A stretch of 64,000 nt of DNA from Clostridiaceae bacterium (GTDB lineage Bacteria > Bacillota > Clostridia > Saccharofermentanales > DTU023), in NCBI GenBank assembly GCA_012838795.1, contig DUOO01000063.1, positions 1-64,000 of the forward strand, given 5' to 3'. Both the position numbers and the translations under genes were made by a program. Of this stretch, positions 1 to 8,521 are shown piece after piece; within the stretch, counting starts at the first letter, position 1; every line of letters begins with the position of its first letter. The notes under the pieces are model-generated. The model was not told the origin of the DNA. It worked only from the letters and a program-made list of their open reading frames with translations, and made no database searches.

Positions 1-1086
1 CAGGGTAAGGTCGTCGTTTACACGGTCGCTGAGCCCACGGTACCTGACGGCTACATCGCGAGCTACGCCCAAGACACGCTGACGGTGACGAACACTTACA
101 TGGTTGAGACAACAGATGTTACGGTTTCTGCGATTTGGAAAGACAGCGATGATCAGGACGGAATGAGACCTGAGAGCATTACACTTCGACTGATGAAGAA
201 TGGTGTAGAGCATGCTTCTAAGGTTGTAACGGCTGCAGACGATTGGTCCTGGACCTTTACAGGTCTTGCTAAGTATGAGGCAGGTAAGCTTGTCAATTAT
301 ACAATTAAAAAAGATGCGATTGCAGAGTATGATAATAATCTGACCGGCAATGCTGCAACCGGCTTTACAGTGACATGCAGGCATGTGCCTGAGACAACAG
401 ATGTTACGGTTTCTGCGATTTGGAAAGACAGCGATGACCAAGACGGAATGAGACCTGAGAGCATTACACTTCGACTGATGAAGAATGGTGTAGAGCATGC
501 TTCTAAGGTTGTAACGGCTGCAGACGGTTGGTCCTGGACCTTTACAGGTCTTGCGAAGTATGAGGCAGGTAAGCTTGTCAATTATACAATTAAAAAAGAT
601 GCGATTGCAGAGTATGATTATAATCTGACCGGCAATGCTGCGACCGGCTTTACAGTGACATACGTGTATACACCGACCAATATAAGTATACAGGTGACGA
701 AAGCCTGGGAAGATGATGATAATAAATATGGTTCAAGACCGACATCAGTCGTTATTAAACTTTTCGCTGATGGAATAGATACTGGTAAGATCTTGGTTTT
801 AAATGATACCAATGATTGGAGCGGTGTCTTTACTGACTTGTCGGAATGCAAGTATGACAAAAAAGTGATCTATACAATCAAAGAAGTACCGGTAGATAAT
901 TACACGTCCACGATTTCCGGTGATGTCCAGCGAGGATATATAGTAACCAACTGTTACGATCAGATTAATTTAGTATCGAAAACAGGTGAAAATAAGATAA
1001 TGTATGAAGGAGCTTATTTAACACTACTTACATTAGGTCTTGTGTTGTTAATGGTTAGAAGGAAAAGAAAAGAGTCTGACGAATAG
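1..1086 (+). CDS. Cna_B-repeat cell-surface protein, 5' truncated by window edge
   Basis: Frame 1 is open from base 1 (QGKVVVYTVAEPTVPDGY...); three Cna_B-like repeats (SAIWKDSDDQDGMRPESITLRLMKNG...); C-terminal TM segment plus RRKRK tail. Confidence 0.85.
   Translation, partial: QGKVVVYTVAEPTVPDGYIASYAQDTLTVTNTYMVETTDVTVSAIWKDSDDQDGMRPESITLRLMKNGVEHASKVVTAADDWSWTFTGLAKYEAGKLVNYTIKKDAIAEYDNNLTGNAATGFTVTCRHVPETTDVTVSAIWKDSDDQDGMRPESITLRLMKNGVEHASKVVTAADGWSWTFTGLAKYEAGKLVNYTIKKDAIAEYDYNLTGNAATGFTVTYVYTPTNISIQVTKAWEDDDNKYGSRPTSVVIKLFADGIDTGKILVLNDTNDWSGVFTDLSECKYDKKVIYTIKEVPVDNYTSTISGDVQRGYIVTNCYDQINLVSKTGENKIMYEGAYLTLLTLGLVLLMVRRKRKESDE
106..675 (+). repeat. Two near-identical 285-bp (95-aa) tandem Cna_B repeats
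   Basis: GAGACAACAGATGTTACGGTTTCTGCG at 106 and again at 391; near-identical translations; a more divergent third unit follows. Confidence 0.9.
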
Positions 1087-1132
1087 CAAGGCTTTAAATG
1101 AATAGCAAGGTTTACAAGTTAAATTAATCATG

Positions 1133-1168
1133 AGGGAACTGAAAAACATGTTCAGGTCCCTTATTTAT
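1133..1168 (+). terminator. Probable intrinsic terminator after the Cna_B gene
   Basis: AGGGA-a-CTGAA / TTCAG-g-TCCCT stem followed by a weak T-rich run. Confidence 0.55.
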
Positions 1169-1216
1169 AGAAACGTTAATTGCGACTAGTCGCTTTACTT
1201 AAGAATTTAATATTAA

Positions 1217-1742
1217 GATTGGTAATTTCTCATGGACATTACGATCATGGCGGGGGTCTAAAAACGTTTTAAAAGAAAATACAAAAGCTGAGATATATCT
1301 ACATCAACTTGCTTTTGGGAAATACTATGTCTACGTCCTGACAACAAACTGGAATATATAGGTCTTGCTGAAGATTTGAAACAAAATAAACAAATAATAT
1401 TCATATCGGATCACTTTTTTATAAGCGAAGGAACCCGGATATTCGCAAATGTAGTTACTAAAGAACCGCGTCCTAAATCAAATAGCGGTTTATTCATGGA
1501 ACAGAATGGACACAAGATAAGGGAGAATGCCTGATTATGTGATAGGCGGATTTCATCTTTCCGGCGGTTCCGGCAATACCGAGGACTCTGAAACGATAGA
1601 TAAAATCAGTCAATACCTAATGCGGACAAAGGCTCAGTTCTATACATGTCATTGTACGGGAATAGAGCCCTACAAAAGACTGGAAGCTAATATGGGAAAT
1701 CGTATAGATTACCTGTCTACAGGTAGTGAAATTCTAATCTGA
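1217..1742 (+). pseudogene. Degenerate MBL-fold metallo-hydrolase
   Basis: VISHGHYDHGGGLKTF (HxHxDH motif) at 1222, then fragments LKENTKAEIYLHQLAFGKYY, DNKLEYIGLAEDLKQNKQIIFISDHFF..., MPDYVIGGFHLSGGSGN...YTCHCTG in different frames. Confidence 0.75.
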
Positions 1743-1907
1743 ATAAAAGTACAAAACATGAGTTATATACTATAATGAGAAATATAATCTATAGATTATA
1801 AGAATATTTAATGTGAAATTTATGTGATTGTCTGAATATAAAGTATGCAGGTAACTCTTGCAACAAATATCATGGCATTTTTAATAAACATGCTGTATAC
1901 TGTAAAA

Positions 1908-2088
1908 CGCAGGCGGAATCTCAACTAACTTAGGCACGTTGAAACCATGGTAACACTTCTTATCACCACATCTGAAGTTAGAATACAAGGGGATAGTCAT
2001 GATGCAGGAAGGTAGCTTTCCCACATCTGGGACAAGGAGGATACTTCCTGTAAGTAGTTCTTGGTTTAATAGGTTAACGAATTAAACA
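1908..2088 (+). ncRNA. Candidate structured 5' leader or small RNA (three stem domains)
   Basis: CTAACTT 1925-1931/AAGTTAG 1975-1981; CAGGAAG 2005-2011/CTTCCTG 2044-2050 enclosing TCCCA/TGGGA; GTTTAAT 2064-2070/ATTAAAC 2081-2087; possible -10 TATACT at 1896. Confidence 0.45.
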
Positions 2089-2101
2089 CAAAGGAGGAAA
2101 T

Positions 2102-2503
2102 ATGGCTGAACAAGTTATTTGGCAAGACAAGAAGCATTTTATGTGGTTCCCTTGGAGTTTTACACGCTACAAATTGACTGAAAATAGACTTTTGATAGAA
2201 GTAGGGTTTATCAATACTCACTATGACGAGACCCAACTGTATCGTATTAGAGATATAAAGCTTAAAAGAAACTTAAAACATAAAATCTTTGGTACAGGGG
2301 ATATACAACTTATTACGGCTGAGCAAACTCAACCTACCATTATTTTAAAAAATATTAAGTTATCATATGATGTAAAAGAGATGATTTCAAAACTCGTAGA
2401 GGAATCTCGAAAGAGAAATCTTGTACGAGAAGTCTCCGGCGGTCTTTCAGGGTTTGATTTCGAGGATGCTGATTCCGATGGAATCCCGGATGTATTTCAG
2501 TAA
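2102..2503 (+). CDS. PH-domain-like (bacterial PH) protein
   Basis: SD AAGGAGG; YKLTENRLLIEVGFINTHYDETQLYRIRDIKLKR pattern. Confidence 0.6.
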   Translation: MAEQVIWQDKKHFMWFPWSFTRYKLTENRLLIEVGFINTHYDETQLYRIRDIKLKRNLKHKIFGTGDIQLITAEQTQPTIILKNIKLSYDVKEMISKLVEESRKRNLVREVSGGLSGFDFEDADSDGIPDVFQ

Positions 2504-2517
2504 AATAAAATAAGAAT

Positions 2518-2546
2518 AGCTCAACAGTATAACGTTGGGCTTTTTT
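2518..2546 (+). terminator. Intrinsic terminator
   Basis: AGCTCAAC-agtataac-GTTGGGCT then T6. Confidence 0.75.
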
Positions 2547-2645
2547 AGTTTTGAGAGCATAATCTGCCCTTATTGAGTAGTATTTTATTGTCATTTCAGT
2601 CAGAATACTTATTAATAGTTAAATTGGAATTTATGGAGGGAATAT

Positions 2646-2990
2646 ATGTTTAAATCAAAAGATCAGATGACAAGTGAAGTTAGAGAAAATGTAAGGGACG
2701 GAAATAAATCTGTTGAGTTTACCCATGTTTTTACAACGGAAGAAACCTTTAACAAGGCAAGGCTTTGTGCCGTGCTGGAATTCCCGCCGGGTGCTTCTAT
2801 AGGACCTCATTCACACGGTCCTGATGCAGAATTGTATTATATTTTGGAAGGAGAGTTCACTGTAGTTGAAAATGGTGTCTCTAAAGTCTTAATGCCGGGA
2901 GATGCCGTATTTACCGGTGGCGGTGACACCCACTCGGCTATGAATACTGGAAAGAGTAATGCCAAGATGCTGGCTGTTGTATTTGAATAG
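2646..2990 (+). CDS. Cupin-domain protein
   Basis: PPGASIGPHSHGPDAELYYILEGEFTV...GDAVFTGGGDTHS, conserved cupin motifs. Confidence 0.85.
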   Translation: MFKSKDQMTSEVRENVRDGNKSVEFTHVFTTEETFNKARLCAVLEFPPGASIGPHSHGPDAELYYILEGEFTVVENGVSKVLMPGDAVFTGGGDTHSAMNTGKSNAKMLAVVFE

Positions 2991-3062
2991 CCAACGGGTC
3001 AGATACAGTTGCATGTTGAGAATTATGGAGCTGACAATAACATAAGTTTTGTTTGATGGGAT

Positions 3063-3155
3063 TCGAGTTCTCATCGAATAGATGCAAATAAATTTTATGA
3101 AAATATTGGATACACCTGTAATAAAACTCAAAAGAGATTTATTAAAATGCTTTAA
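3063..3155 (+). pseudogene. C-terminal remnant of a GNAT acetyltransferase
   Basis: SSSHRIDANKFYENIGYTCNKTQKRFIKML* resembles the GNAT C-terminus; no intact upstream ORF. Confidence 0.6.
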
Positions 3156-3197
3156 CAAATTAGAATTCAGATTTGGCAGTGGGTATAGGAGGTTGTT

Positions 3198-3671
3198 ATG
3201 GCTGTTGAAGCAGTAAAAGAGTATTTCTCGAAATACGGAATTGCAGATCGGGTAAAAGAGTTTGATGTGTCAAGTGCTACTGTGGATTTAGCGGCTCAAG
3301 CATTAGGATGTGAACCTTGCTGCATTGCGAAGACGCTTTCATTCATGGTGGACGGACACGCTGTTCTTATCGTTGTGGCAGGTGATGCAAAAATCGACAA
3401 TCCAAAATATAAAGCTCAATTTGGTACAAAAGCAAAGATGCTTACACCTGACGAAGTGATAACCTTAGTCGGTCATGCTGTGGGTGGTGTCTGCCCGTTT
3501 GCAGTAAAAGAGGGTGTTTCAATCTATCTTGACGATTCGCTGAAAAGATTTTCGTCTGTATTCCCGGCCTGCGGAAGCAGTAACAGTGCAATTGAATTAT
3601 CAATAGCAGAATTAGAGGAGTATTCGGGTTTTATATGCTGGATTGATGTTTGTAAAAACTGGCATACCTGA
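3198..3671 (+). CDS. YbaK/EbsC-type aminoacyl-tRNA deacylase
   Basis: CEPCCIAKTLSF...KAQFGTKAKMLTPDEV...GHAVGGVCPFAV...AIELSIAELEEYSGF. Confidence 0.85.
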   Translation: MAVEAVKEYFSKYGIADRVKEFDVSSATVDLAAQALGCEPCCIAKTLSFMVDGHAVLIVVAGDAKIDNPKYKAQFGTKAKMLTPDEVITLVGHAVGGVCPFAVKEGVSIYLDDSLKRFSSVFPACGSSNSAIELSIAELEEYSGFICWIDVCKNWHT

Positions 3672-4034
3672 AAAAACGGATATTGCAAAGTGTGGCGGAA
3701 AGCACGATCCGAGGATTCATGAAGAGAATGCTTTTAAACAGATTATTTCTCATAACATGTCTTAGATGCAATTAGATAAAATTCAAATTTTAGCACCTGA
3801 TATCACTTACCTCGGAAGTCAGACAAATGCTACACTTGTATTTTAACTTCAGTCCGGTGATATTAATATCGGCAACTGATCGACAACCTATCATAGATTG
3901 TTCGGCTAATCTAAATATATATCTTTTTTTAGATCTGTTACGAAGAGTGACAACGATGTTACAACTAGTTTATTGTTAAGATGAATCCTCCATGTAAAAT
4001 TAACTTAAATTTAATCCACAAGGAGGTGCAAATA

Positions 4035-5354
4035 ATGACGTTAGGTGAAAAAATTAAAGAGGCAAGAAAGCAACGAGGATTAACTCAGGAACAACTTGCT
4101 GAAACGATGACAATTTCAAGCTCTGTAATCGCAAAATGGGAATCCGGTGCAGGGCTTCCTGATGTAGATAGTATAAAATTATTAGCTCGGCTTTTAGATG
4201 TGAGTATCGATTACTTGCTTGGTAGCAGGGAAGCAAAGGGAAAACCTGAAACAAGTGAGTCTGACCTGCAAATGACAGAGGGAGAAACCATGTCAGAAAA
4301 TAAACAACCGTTTTTTTCGCAGGATACCTCCTGCCGGCCACAACAACCATATGATCCGGGCTATGCTCAGGTTCAGCTACCGTTGCAATCCTTCGATCCG
4401 GGCTGTGTTCAAGAACCATTCCCGCATGGATACGCTTATCCGCCGCAAAACTTGCCTGTCAGACCACGCCAGAGAATTCGGCCAAACGGGAAACACTACT
4501 TTTCCGCACGCACGATTGTATATCCGATTGTATTTATAATCGCACATTTTCTGATTCAACTGCTGGTAGGTGTTTTTGTTGTAATTTTCTATATAGGCAG
4601 TAATTCGTTTTCTTCCCTTATAAATATGGCACTTGATATGAATCCGGAGTTTATGCGGGAATTGTGGCAGAGCATCGTTATTCCCACGTTGTTGTACAGT
4701 TCTCCCTTGCAGATCATTACCTATGTGATTTTTCTTTGGTATCAAAAACGGAAAAATCGGCAGTATCTGCTGATGCGTCCGATTCATGCAACCGCATTTC
4801 CCCTGGGTCTTGCCACTGCATTTGGCAGCTTGGGAATTGCGACTCTGATCATTAAGCTCTTTGAGATGCTGGCAAAAAACAGTCTCGTTTGGCAAAATAT
4901 TCTGGGCGATTACCAGCGTTCCGCTTCGGGACTTCAGGGTGTAGATTTACTGTTGATGACACTTGGCATCTCTATCTTGGTTCCGATTGCCGAGGAATTA
5001 CTGTTTCGCGGCATCATTACAGAAGAAATCAGACGGGTGGCTCCGGATTGGCTGGCGATTTTACTGGGCGGAGTCATTTTTGCCCTGGTGCACGGAAATA
5101 TTGTGCAAATCCTCTATGTCCTGCCGCTTGGCCTCCTTTTAAGTGCTTTCTATATTTGGACTAACTCTATTTGGGTGCCCATCCTGATTCATGTTGTCTT
5201 CAATTTCTTCGGCAGTGTATTTGAAATATTGATTGGAGAAAATGAAATCGTGCAGACGATCTACATAATTTTCTTAATCGTCATGATTCCGGTTGGTATC
5301 TTCTGTACCTTCATCATGAATCGGATGTTTCGGAAAAACAAAAAAAGGAGCTGA
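4035..5354 (+). CDS. XRE-family HTH fused to CPBP (CAAX/Abi) intramembrane metalloprotease
   Basis: N-terminal LGEKIKEARKQRGLTQEQLAETM; C-terminal EELLFRGIITEEIRR and FALVHGN; SD AAGGAGG before ATG 4035. Confidence 0.85.
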   Translation: MTLGEKIKEARKQRGLTQEQLAETMTISSSVIAKWESGAGLPDVDSIKLLARLLDVSIDYLLGSREAKGKPETSESDLQMTEGETMSENKQPFFSQDTSCRPQQPYDPGYAQVQLPLQSFDPGCVQEPFPHGYAYPPQNLPVRPRQRIRPNGKHYFSARTIVYPIVFIIAHFLIQLLVGVFVVIFYIGSNSFSSLINMALDMNPEFMRELWQSIVIPTLLYSSPLQIITYVIFLWYQKRKNRQYLLMRPIHATAFPLGLATAFGSLGIATLIIKLFEMLAKNSLVWQNILGDYQRSASGLQGVDLLLMTLGISILVPIAEELLFRGIITEEIRRVAPDWLAILLGGVIFALVHGNIVQILYVLPLGLLLSAFYIWTNSIWVPILIHVVFNFFGSVFEILIGENEIVQTIYIIFLIVMIPVGIFCTFIMNRMFRKNKKRS

Positions 5355-5615
5355 TTATAAAAAAGATAGCTATGTTTACCATGGGTACAAGAGGTGATAT
5401 TCAGCCATATATCTTTTTAGCCAAAGAACTTATCAGAAACGGCTATGATGTATCACTTGGCTCACACCCCTGTTGGAGAAAAACCGATAATTCTTTCTCT
5501 CGGGAGAATGTCATTTGAAGAAAAGAAAAAGAATGTGGAATTTCTTTCCGCTAAAATTAAGGAAGAAAGAAGTGTAGAAGAAGCTGTGAGATTAATTCAA
5601 AAAGTGATGAATTAA
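5355..5615 (+). pseudogene. Glycosyltransferase (GT1/MGT-like) with large internal deletion
   Basis: KKIAMFTMGTRGDIQPYIFLAKELIRNGYDVSLGSHPC joins out of frame to GEKPIILSLGRMSFEEKKKNVEFLSAKIKEERSVEEAVRLIQKVMN*. Confidence 0.65.
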
Positions 5616-6107
5616 TTGAATTGCCATTTCGTTGACAGGGTCGCCCTGCGAGTATGAGTCGACAGAAAAAGCACTAAAAATTTTAATAATTATAAGTATT
5701 CACATTACAAGAGAACAATATTATAATAATATTGAAATTTAAAGAACGTAAGGCTTGGGCAAAAGAAGAGAACATATTGTATTATGATATTATCGGAAAC
5801 TACTATCTATGCATATGGGATGTGAAGATGAAATTTAGCCCGATTATTGAATTAATAACGCAGAGAGACGATGTCTAACCGGTGAGTTTCGATAGTTGCA
5901 ATGCAGCCACCTTTGATAAAAAACCAAAGTTGATCGTTTATCGCTTCGAAGTTCTCCCCACTCACGATTTTTTGCAATTGCAGATATGAACAGAATCTTA
6001 GTCTACTGGTACAAGAACAAAATTATAGTGACAGAGTTTGGATTTCGAAAAATCAGGACACTTATGCTCGAAAAAGTATATTAAAACAGTCTGGGAGGAA
6101 ATAAATA

Positions 6108-7391
6108 ATGAAAAGAAAAATATTTACAGCACTGCTTGTGCTCTGTATGTTGCTTATGCTATCTCCGCTTACGGTGATTGCAGGAATGCTGCCACCATGG
6201 ATCAACTCGATTTCCGTTGATCCACCCAGGTGCGCCGCCGGGGCAGAAGTGAAGCTGTCTGTTTGGAATGCGGAGCCGGAGGGTACAGACTGGTCGAATG
6301 AACAGTACCAGATCAAGGATCCGGGAACTACTAATGCCTCTGTGACGCTTGAGGGCATGTTTTATGCCACTTCGCCCGGCACAGCGACCGTAAAGGTCAC
6401 CGTATTTGATATAGGACGCGGGGACAATTTCGTGCAATACGTGGAAATTACTGTATATGAGCCGATTAACATCACTACGCAAAGTCTGCCCAATGGACAG
6501 GTCGGTGTCCCTTACGTCGCGAACTTGGAGGCAACGGGTTCGCCCAAGTACTGGGACTGGGACTCAACCGAGCTGCCGCCGGGACTGGATTTAGTGGACA
6601 AGCGCGAAACAGCCACGATAGAAGGCACCCCCACAAAGAGCGGAACATATAATATCTACGTTGAAGCGTCTAACAACGTTGCGGATGCAGGAGCCTACTT
6701 TAGCATTGAAATTGCTCCGGCAGCTCCGGACCCCATATCGACGTCCACTTCTCCAACCGGAACAGATGCGACAGAGACTGATCCAACCGGGACTAATCCG
6801 ACAGAAACCGACTCAACCAAAACCGATCCGACCGGGACTAATCCGACCGGGATTAATCCGGCCGGGACTGATCCGACCGGGACTAATCCGACCGGGACTG
6901 ATCCGACTGAGACTGATTTGACCGATACTGATCCCGGAGACTCTTCCGAAGTCTTAATGATTCAACAACCTTCGATATGGACCAAAGGTTCCAACGAGTC
7001 TGCCAGTTTCACCTCAAATGCAGATTTTAAAGACTTCTTGTATGTCAAGGTAGACAGAGAAATAGTAGATGAATCTAATTATGATGTGAAAGAAGGCTCG
7101 ACAATTGTTACTTTCAAAGCATCATACCTGGAGACTCTCTCTGCAGGTGAGCATGCTGTAGAAATTGTGTCTGCATCAGGTTCTGGCCACGGTACAATTT
7201 CTGCCTTCGGTACAATTGAAATCAAAGCACAAGCCGTTCAGCAAACTGAGCAAGTAACTCAAGCAAGTGATGCTTTGCCTGTAACCGGAGAGAGCAACGG
7301 ATATTATCCATGGCCGGTCTTGACATTATTATCCGCAGGCGGATTACTGTTTGTGTTACGCAAAAAAAGATTATCGCAGCAAAGAAAGTAG
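6108..7391 (+). CDS. LPXTG cell-wall-anchored protein with Ig-like/He_PIG region and TDPTG repeats
   Basis: Signal peptide; SLPNGQVGVPYVANLEATG...ELPPGLDL...IEGTPTKSGTYNIYVEA; LPVTGE + TM + RKKR. Confidence 0.85.
   Translation: MKRKIFTALLVLCMLLMLSPLTVIAGMLPPWINSISVDPPRCAAGAEVKLSVWNAEPEGTDWSNEQYQIKDPGTTNASVTLEGMFYATSPGTATVKVTVFDIGRGDNFVQYVEITVYEPINITTQSLPNGQVGVPYVANLEATGSPKYWDWDSTELPPGLDLVDKRETATIEGTPTKSGTYNIYVEASNNVADAGAYFSIEIAPAAPDPISTSTSPTGTDATETDPTGTNPTETDSTKTDPTGTNPTGINPAGTDPTGTNPTGTDPTETDLTDTDPGDSSEVLMIQQPSIWTKGSNESASFTSNADFKDFLYVKVDREIVDESNYDVKEGSTIVTFKASYLETLSAGEHAVEIVSASGSGHGTISAFGTIEIKAQAVQQTEQVTQASDALPVTGESNGYYPWPVLTLLSAGGLLFVLRKKRLSQQRK
6755..6935 (+). repeat. Degenerate 15-bp tandem repeat encoding T(D/N)PTG pentapeptides
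   Basis: Repeated (gat/aat)ccgaccgggact. Confidence 0.85.
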
Positions 7392-7611
7392 GCTAAACCT
7401 GTTTTCAGGATAATTAAAACTATTAAAACTATTGAATAATTAATGAAAATACAAGCGATTTTTCTGATAAGCTTAAAACATGATCTTGTTTTAGAGAAGG
7501 TCTATATTGTTATACCAAATATCAAACTTAAGGATTAGCAAAATTTCAGTGTTTACACTGTTATCAAAAAAGCATATATAAATTTTGATTTCTCGATTCA
7601 ATTGAAGGAGG

Positions 7612-7914
7612 ATGATTGTAATGATAAAAAAAGCAATCTGTATTTGTTTGACCATATTGATGGTTTTAGGTGTATCAATAATTCTTTCAAGTTGTTCTAA
7701 AAGTATAGAATCTTTTAAAAACATTATTTCTGAAATAAATGAAAAAGAAACGAGAGACGGTTTTGAGCATGATGGCAAGGAAAGCGACAGGCTTGATGAT
7801 ATCAAGCAAAATGTTAAAGATGTTATGAATGAAGTCTTTGACAAATCAGATGCTGATTGGTCAGAAAAAGAAAGAGATGCGATCAATGATTTTTTTGATA
7901 AGTTTGCAGATTGA
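7612..7914 (+). CDS. Small putative lipoprotein
   Basis: Hydrophobic leader with lipobox-like IILSSC; charged C-terminal region; SD AAGGAGG upstream. Confidence 0.6.
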   Translation: MIVMIKKAICICLTILMVLGVSIILSSCSKSIESFKNIISEINEKETRDGFEHDGKESDRLDDIKQNVKDVMNEVFDKSDADWSEKERDAINDFFDKFAD

Positions 7915-8045
7915 TTATTGCGAAAGACAATATTTAATTCAGTATAATAAGAAAAGCGAACTCATCTTTTTTGCTTGAATGTTTTTAACAGCAAGAAATG
8001 TTCATATTAACAAACAGATGAAAACAAAGAAAACGGAAGAATTTT

Positions 8046-8080
8046 AGGCGGTTGGGACTTTGAACCAAACTGCCTTTTTA
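8046..8080 (+). terminator. Intrinsic terminator
   Basis: AGGCGGTTGG / CCAAACTGCCT stem then T5. Confidence 0.65.
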
Positions 8081-8521
8081 GTTTTATAAAACAAAAATAG
8101 AGAATTGAAAATTTTCTTTACATAGTATTATAAAAGATAAGGTGAGAGTATAGAATGCCGAGAATAATAGAAAAGGCAGGATAATTATTTTCGTAAAAAG
8201 TAAGAAAACAAGTTGCGAAAACGGATATGCTAAAACAACAATTCATTCGGTGGCCAATGCCTGCGATATCGGGTAGGAACGAGTCTAATATTTGCAATAA
8301 TTAGGAACGGTATTATTGATACTGTATGATCAGGATAAATATCCGAAATCTCAAAATAGGAAATAGTGAACAAATAAAGTGTTGCTTTTTATTGAAATCT
8401 GATTGAATCAGAAATATTGAACGAACAAAACATAGATTTTTTGTAAATAAAGACGAAATCAGGAATAATAATACATAAATTTTCTGTTAATTTAATATTT
8501 GAAATAGGGAGTAAGGAATAA

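Noticed and set aside
297-860. Antisense ORFs over the Cna_B repeats
   Set aside because: Mirror translations of the repeated coding DNA on the + strand; no independent evidence.
1527-1742. 71-aa ORF as a stand-alone gene
   Set aside because: Fits better as the C-terminal piece of the decayed MBL-fold gene.
4054-5164. Several overlapping ORFs on both strands inside the XRE-CPBP gene
   Set aside because: All are nested in a well-supported coding frame with recognisable domains.
5719-5878. ~50-codon open stretch (ILKFKERKAWAKEENILYYDIIGNYYLCIWD...)
   Set aside because: No convincing start codon or recognised family; may be another relic but not supportable.
6661-6921. ORF of RPGLIRPGLIRPGLI repeats
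   Set aside because: Alternative-frame reading of the TDPTG repeat in the LPXTG gene at 6108-7391.
8081-8520. Possible element in the 440-bp gap before icd
   Set aside because: Only weak short repeats (TAGGAACG twice); no clear promoter, ORF or structure.
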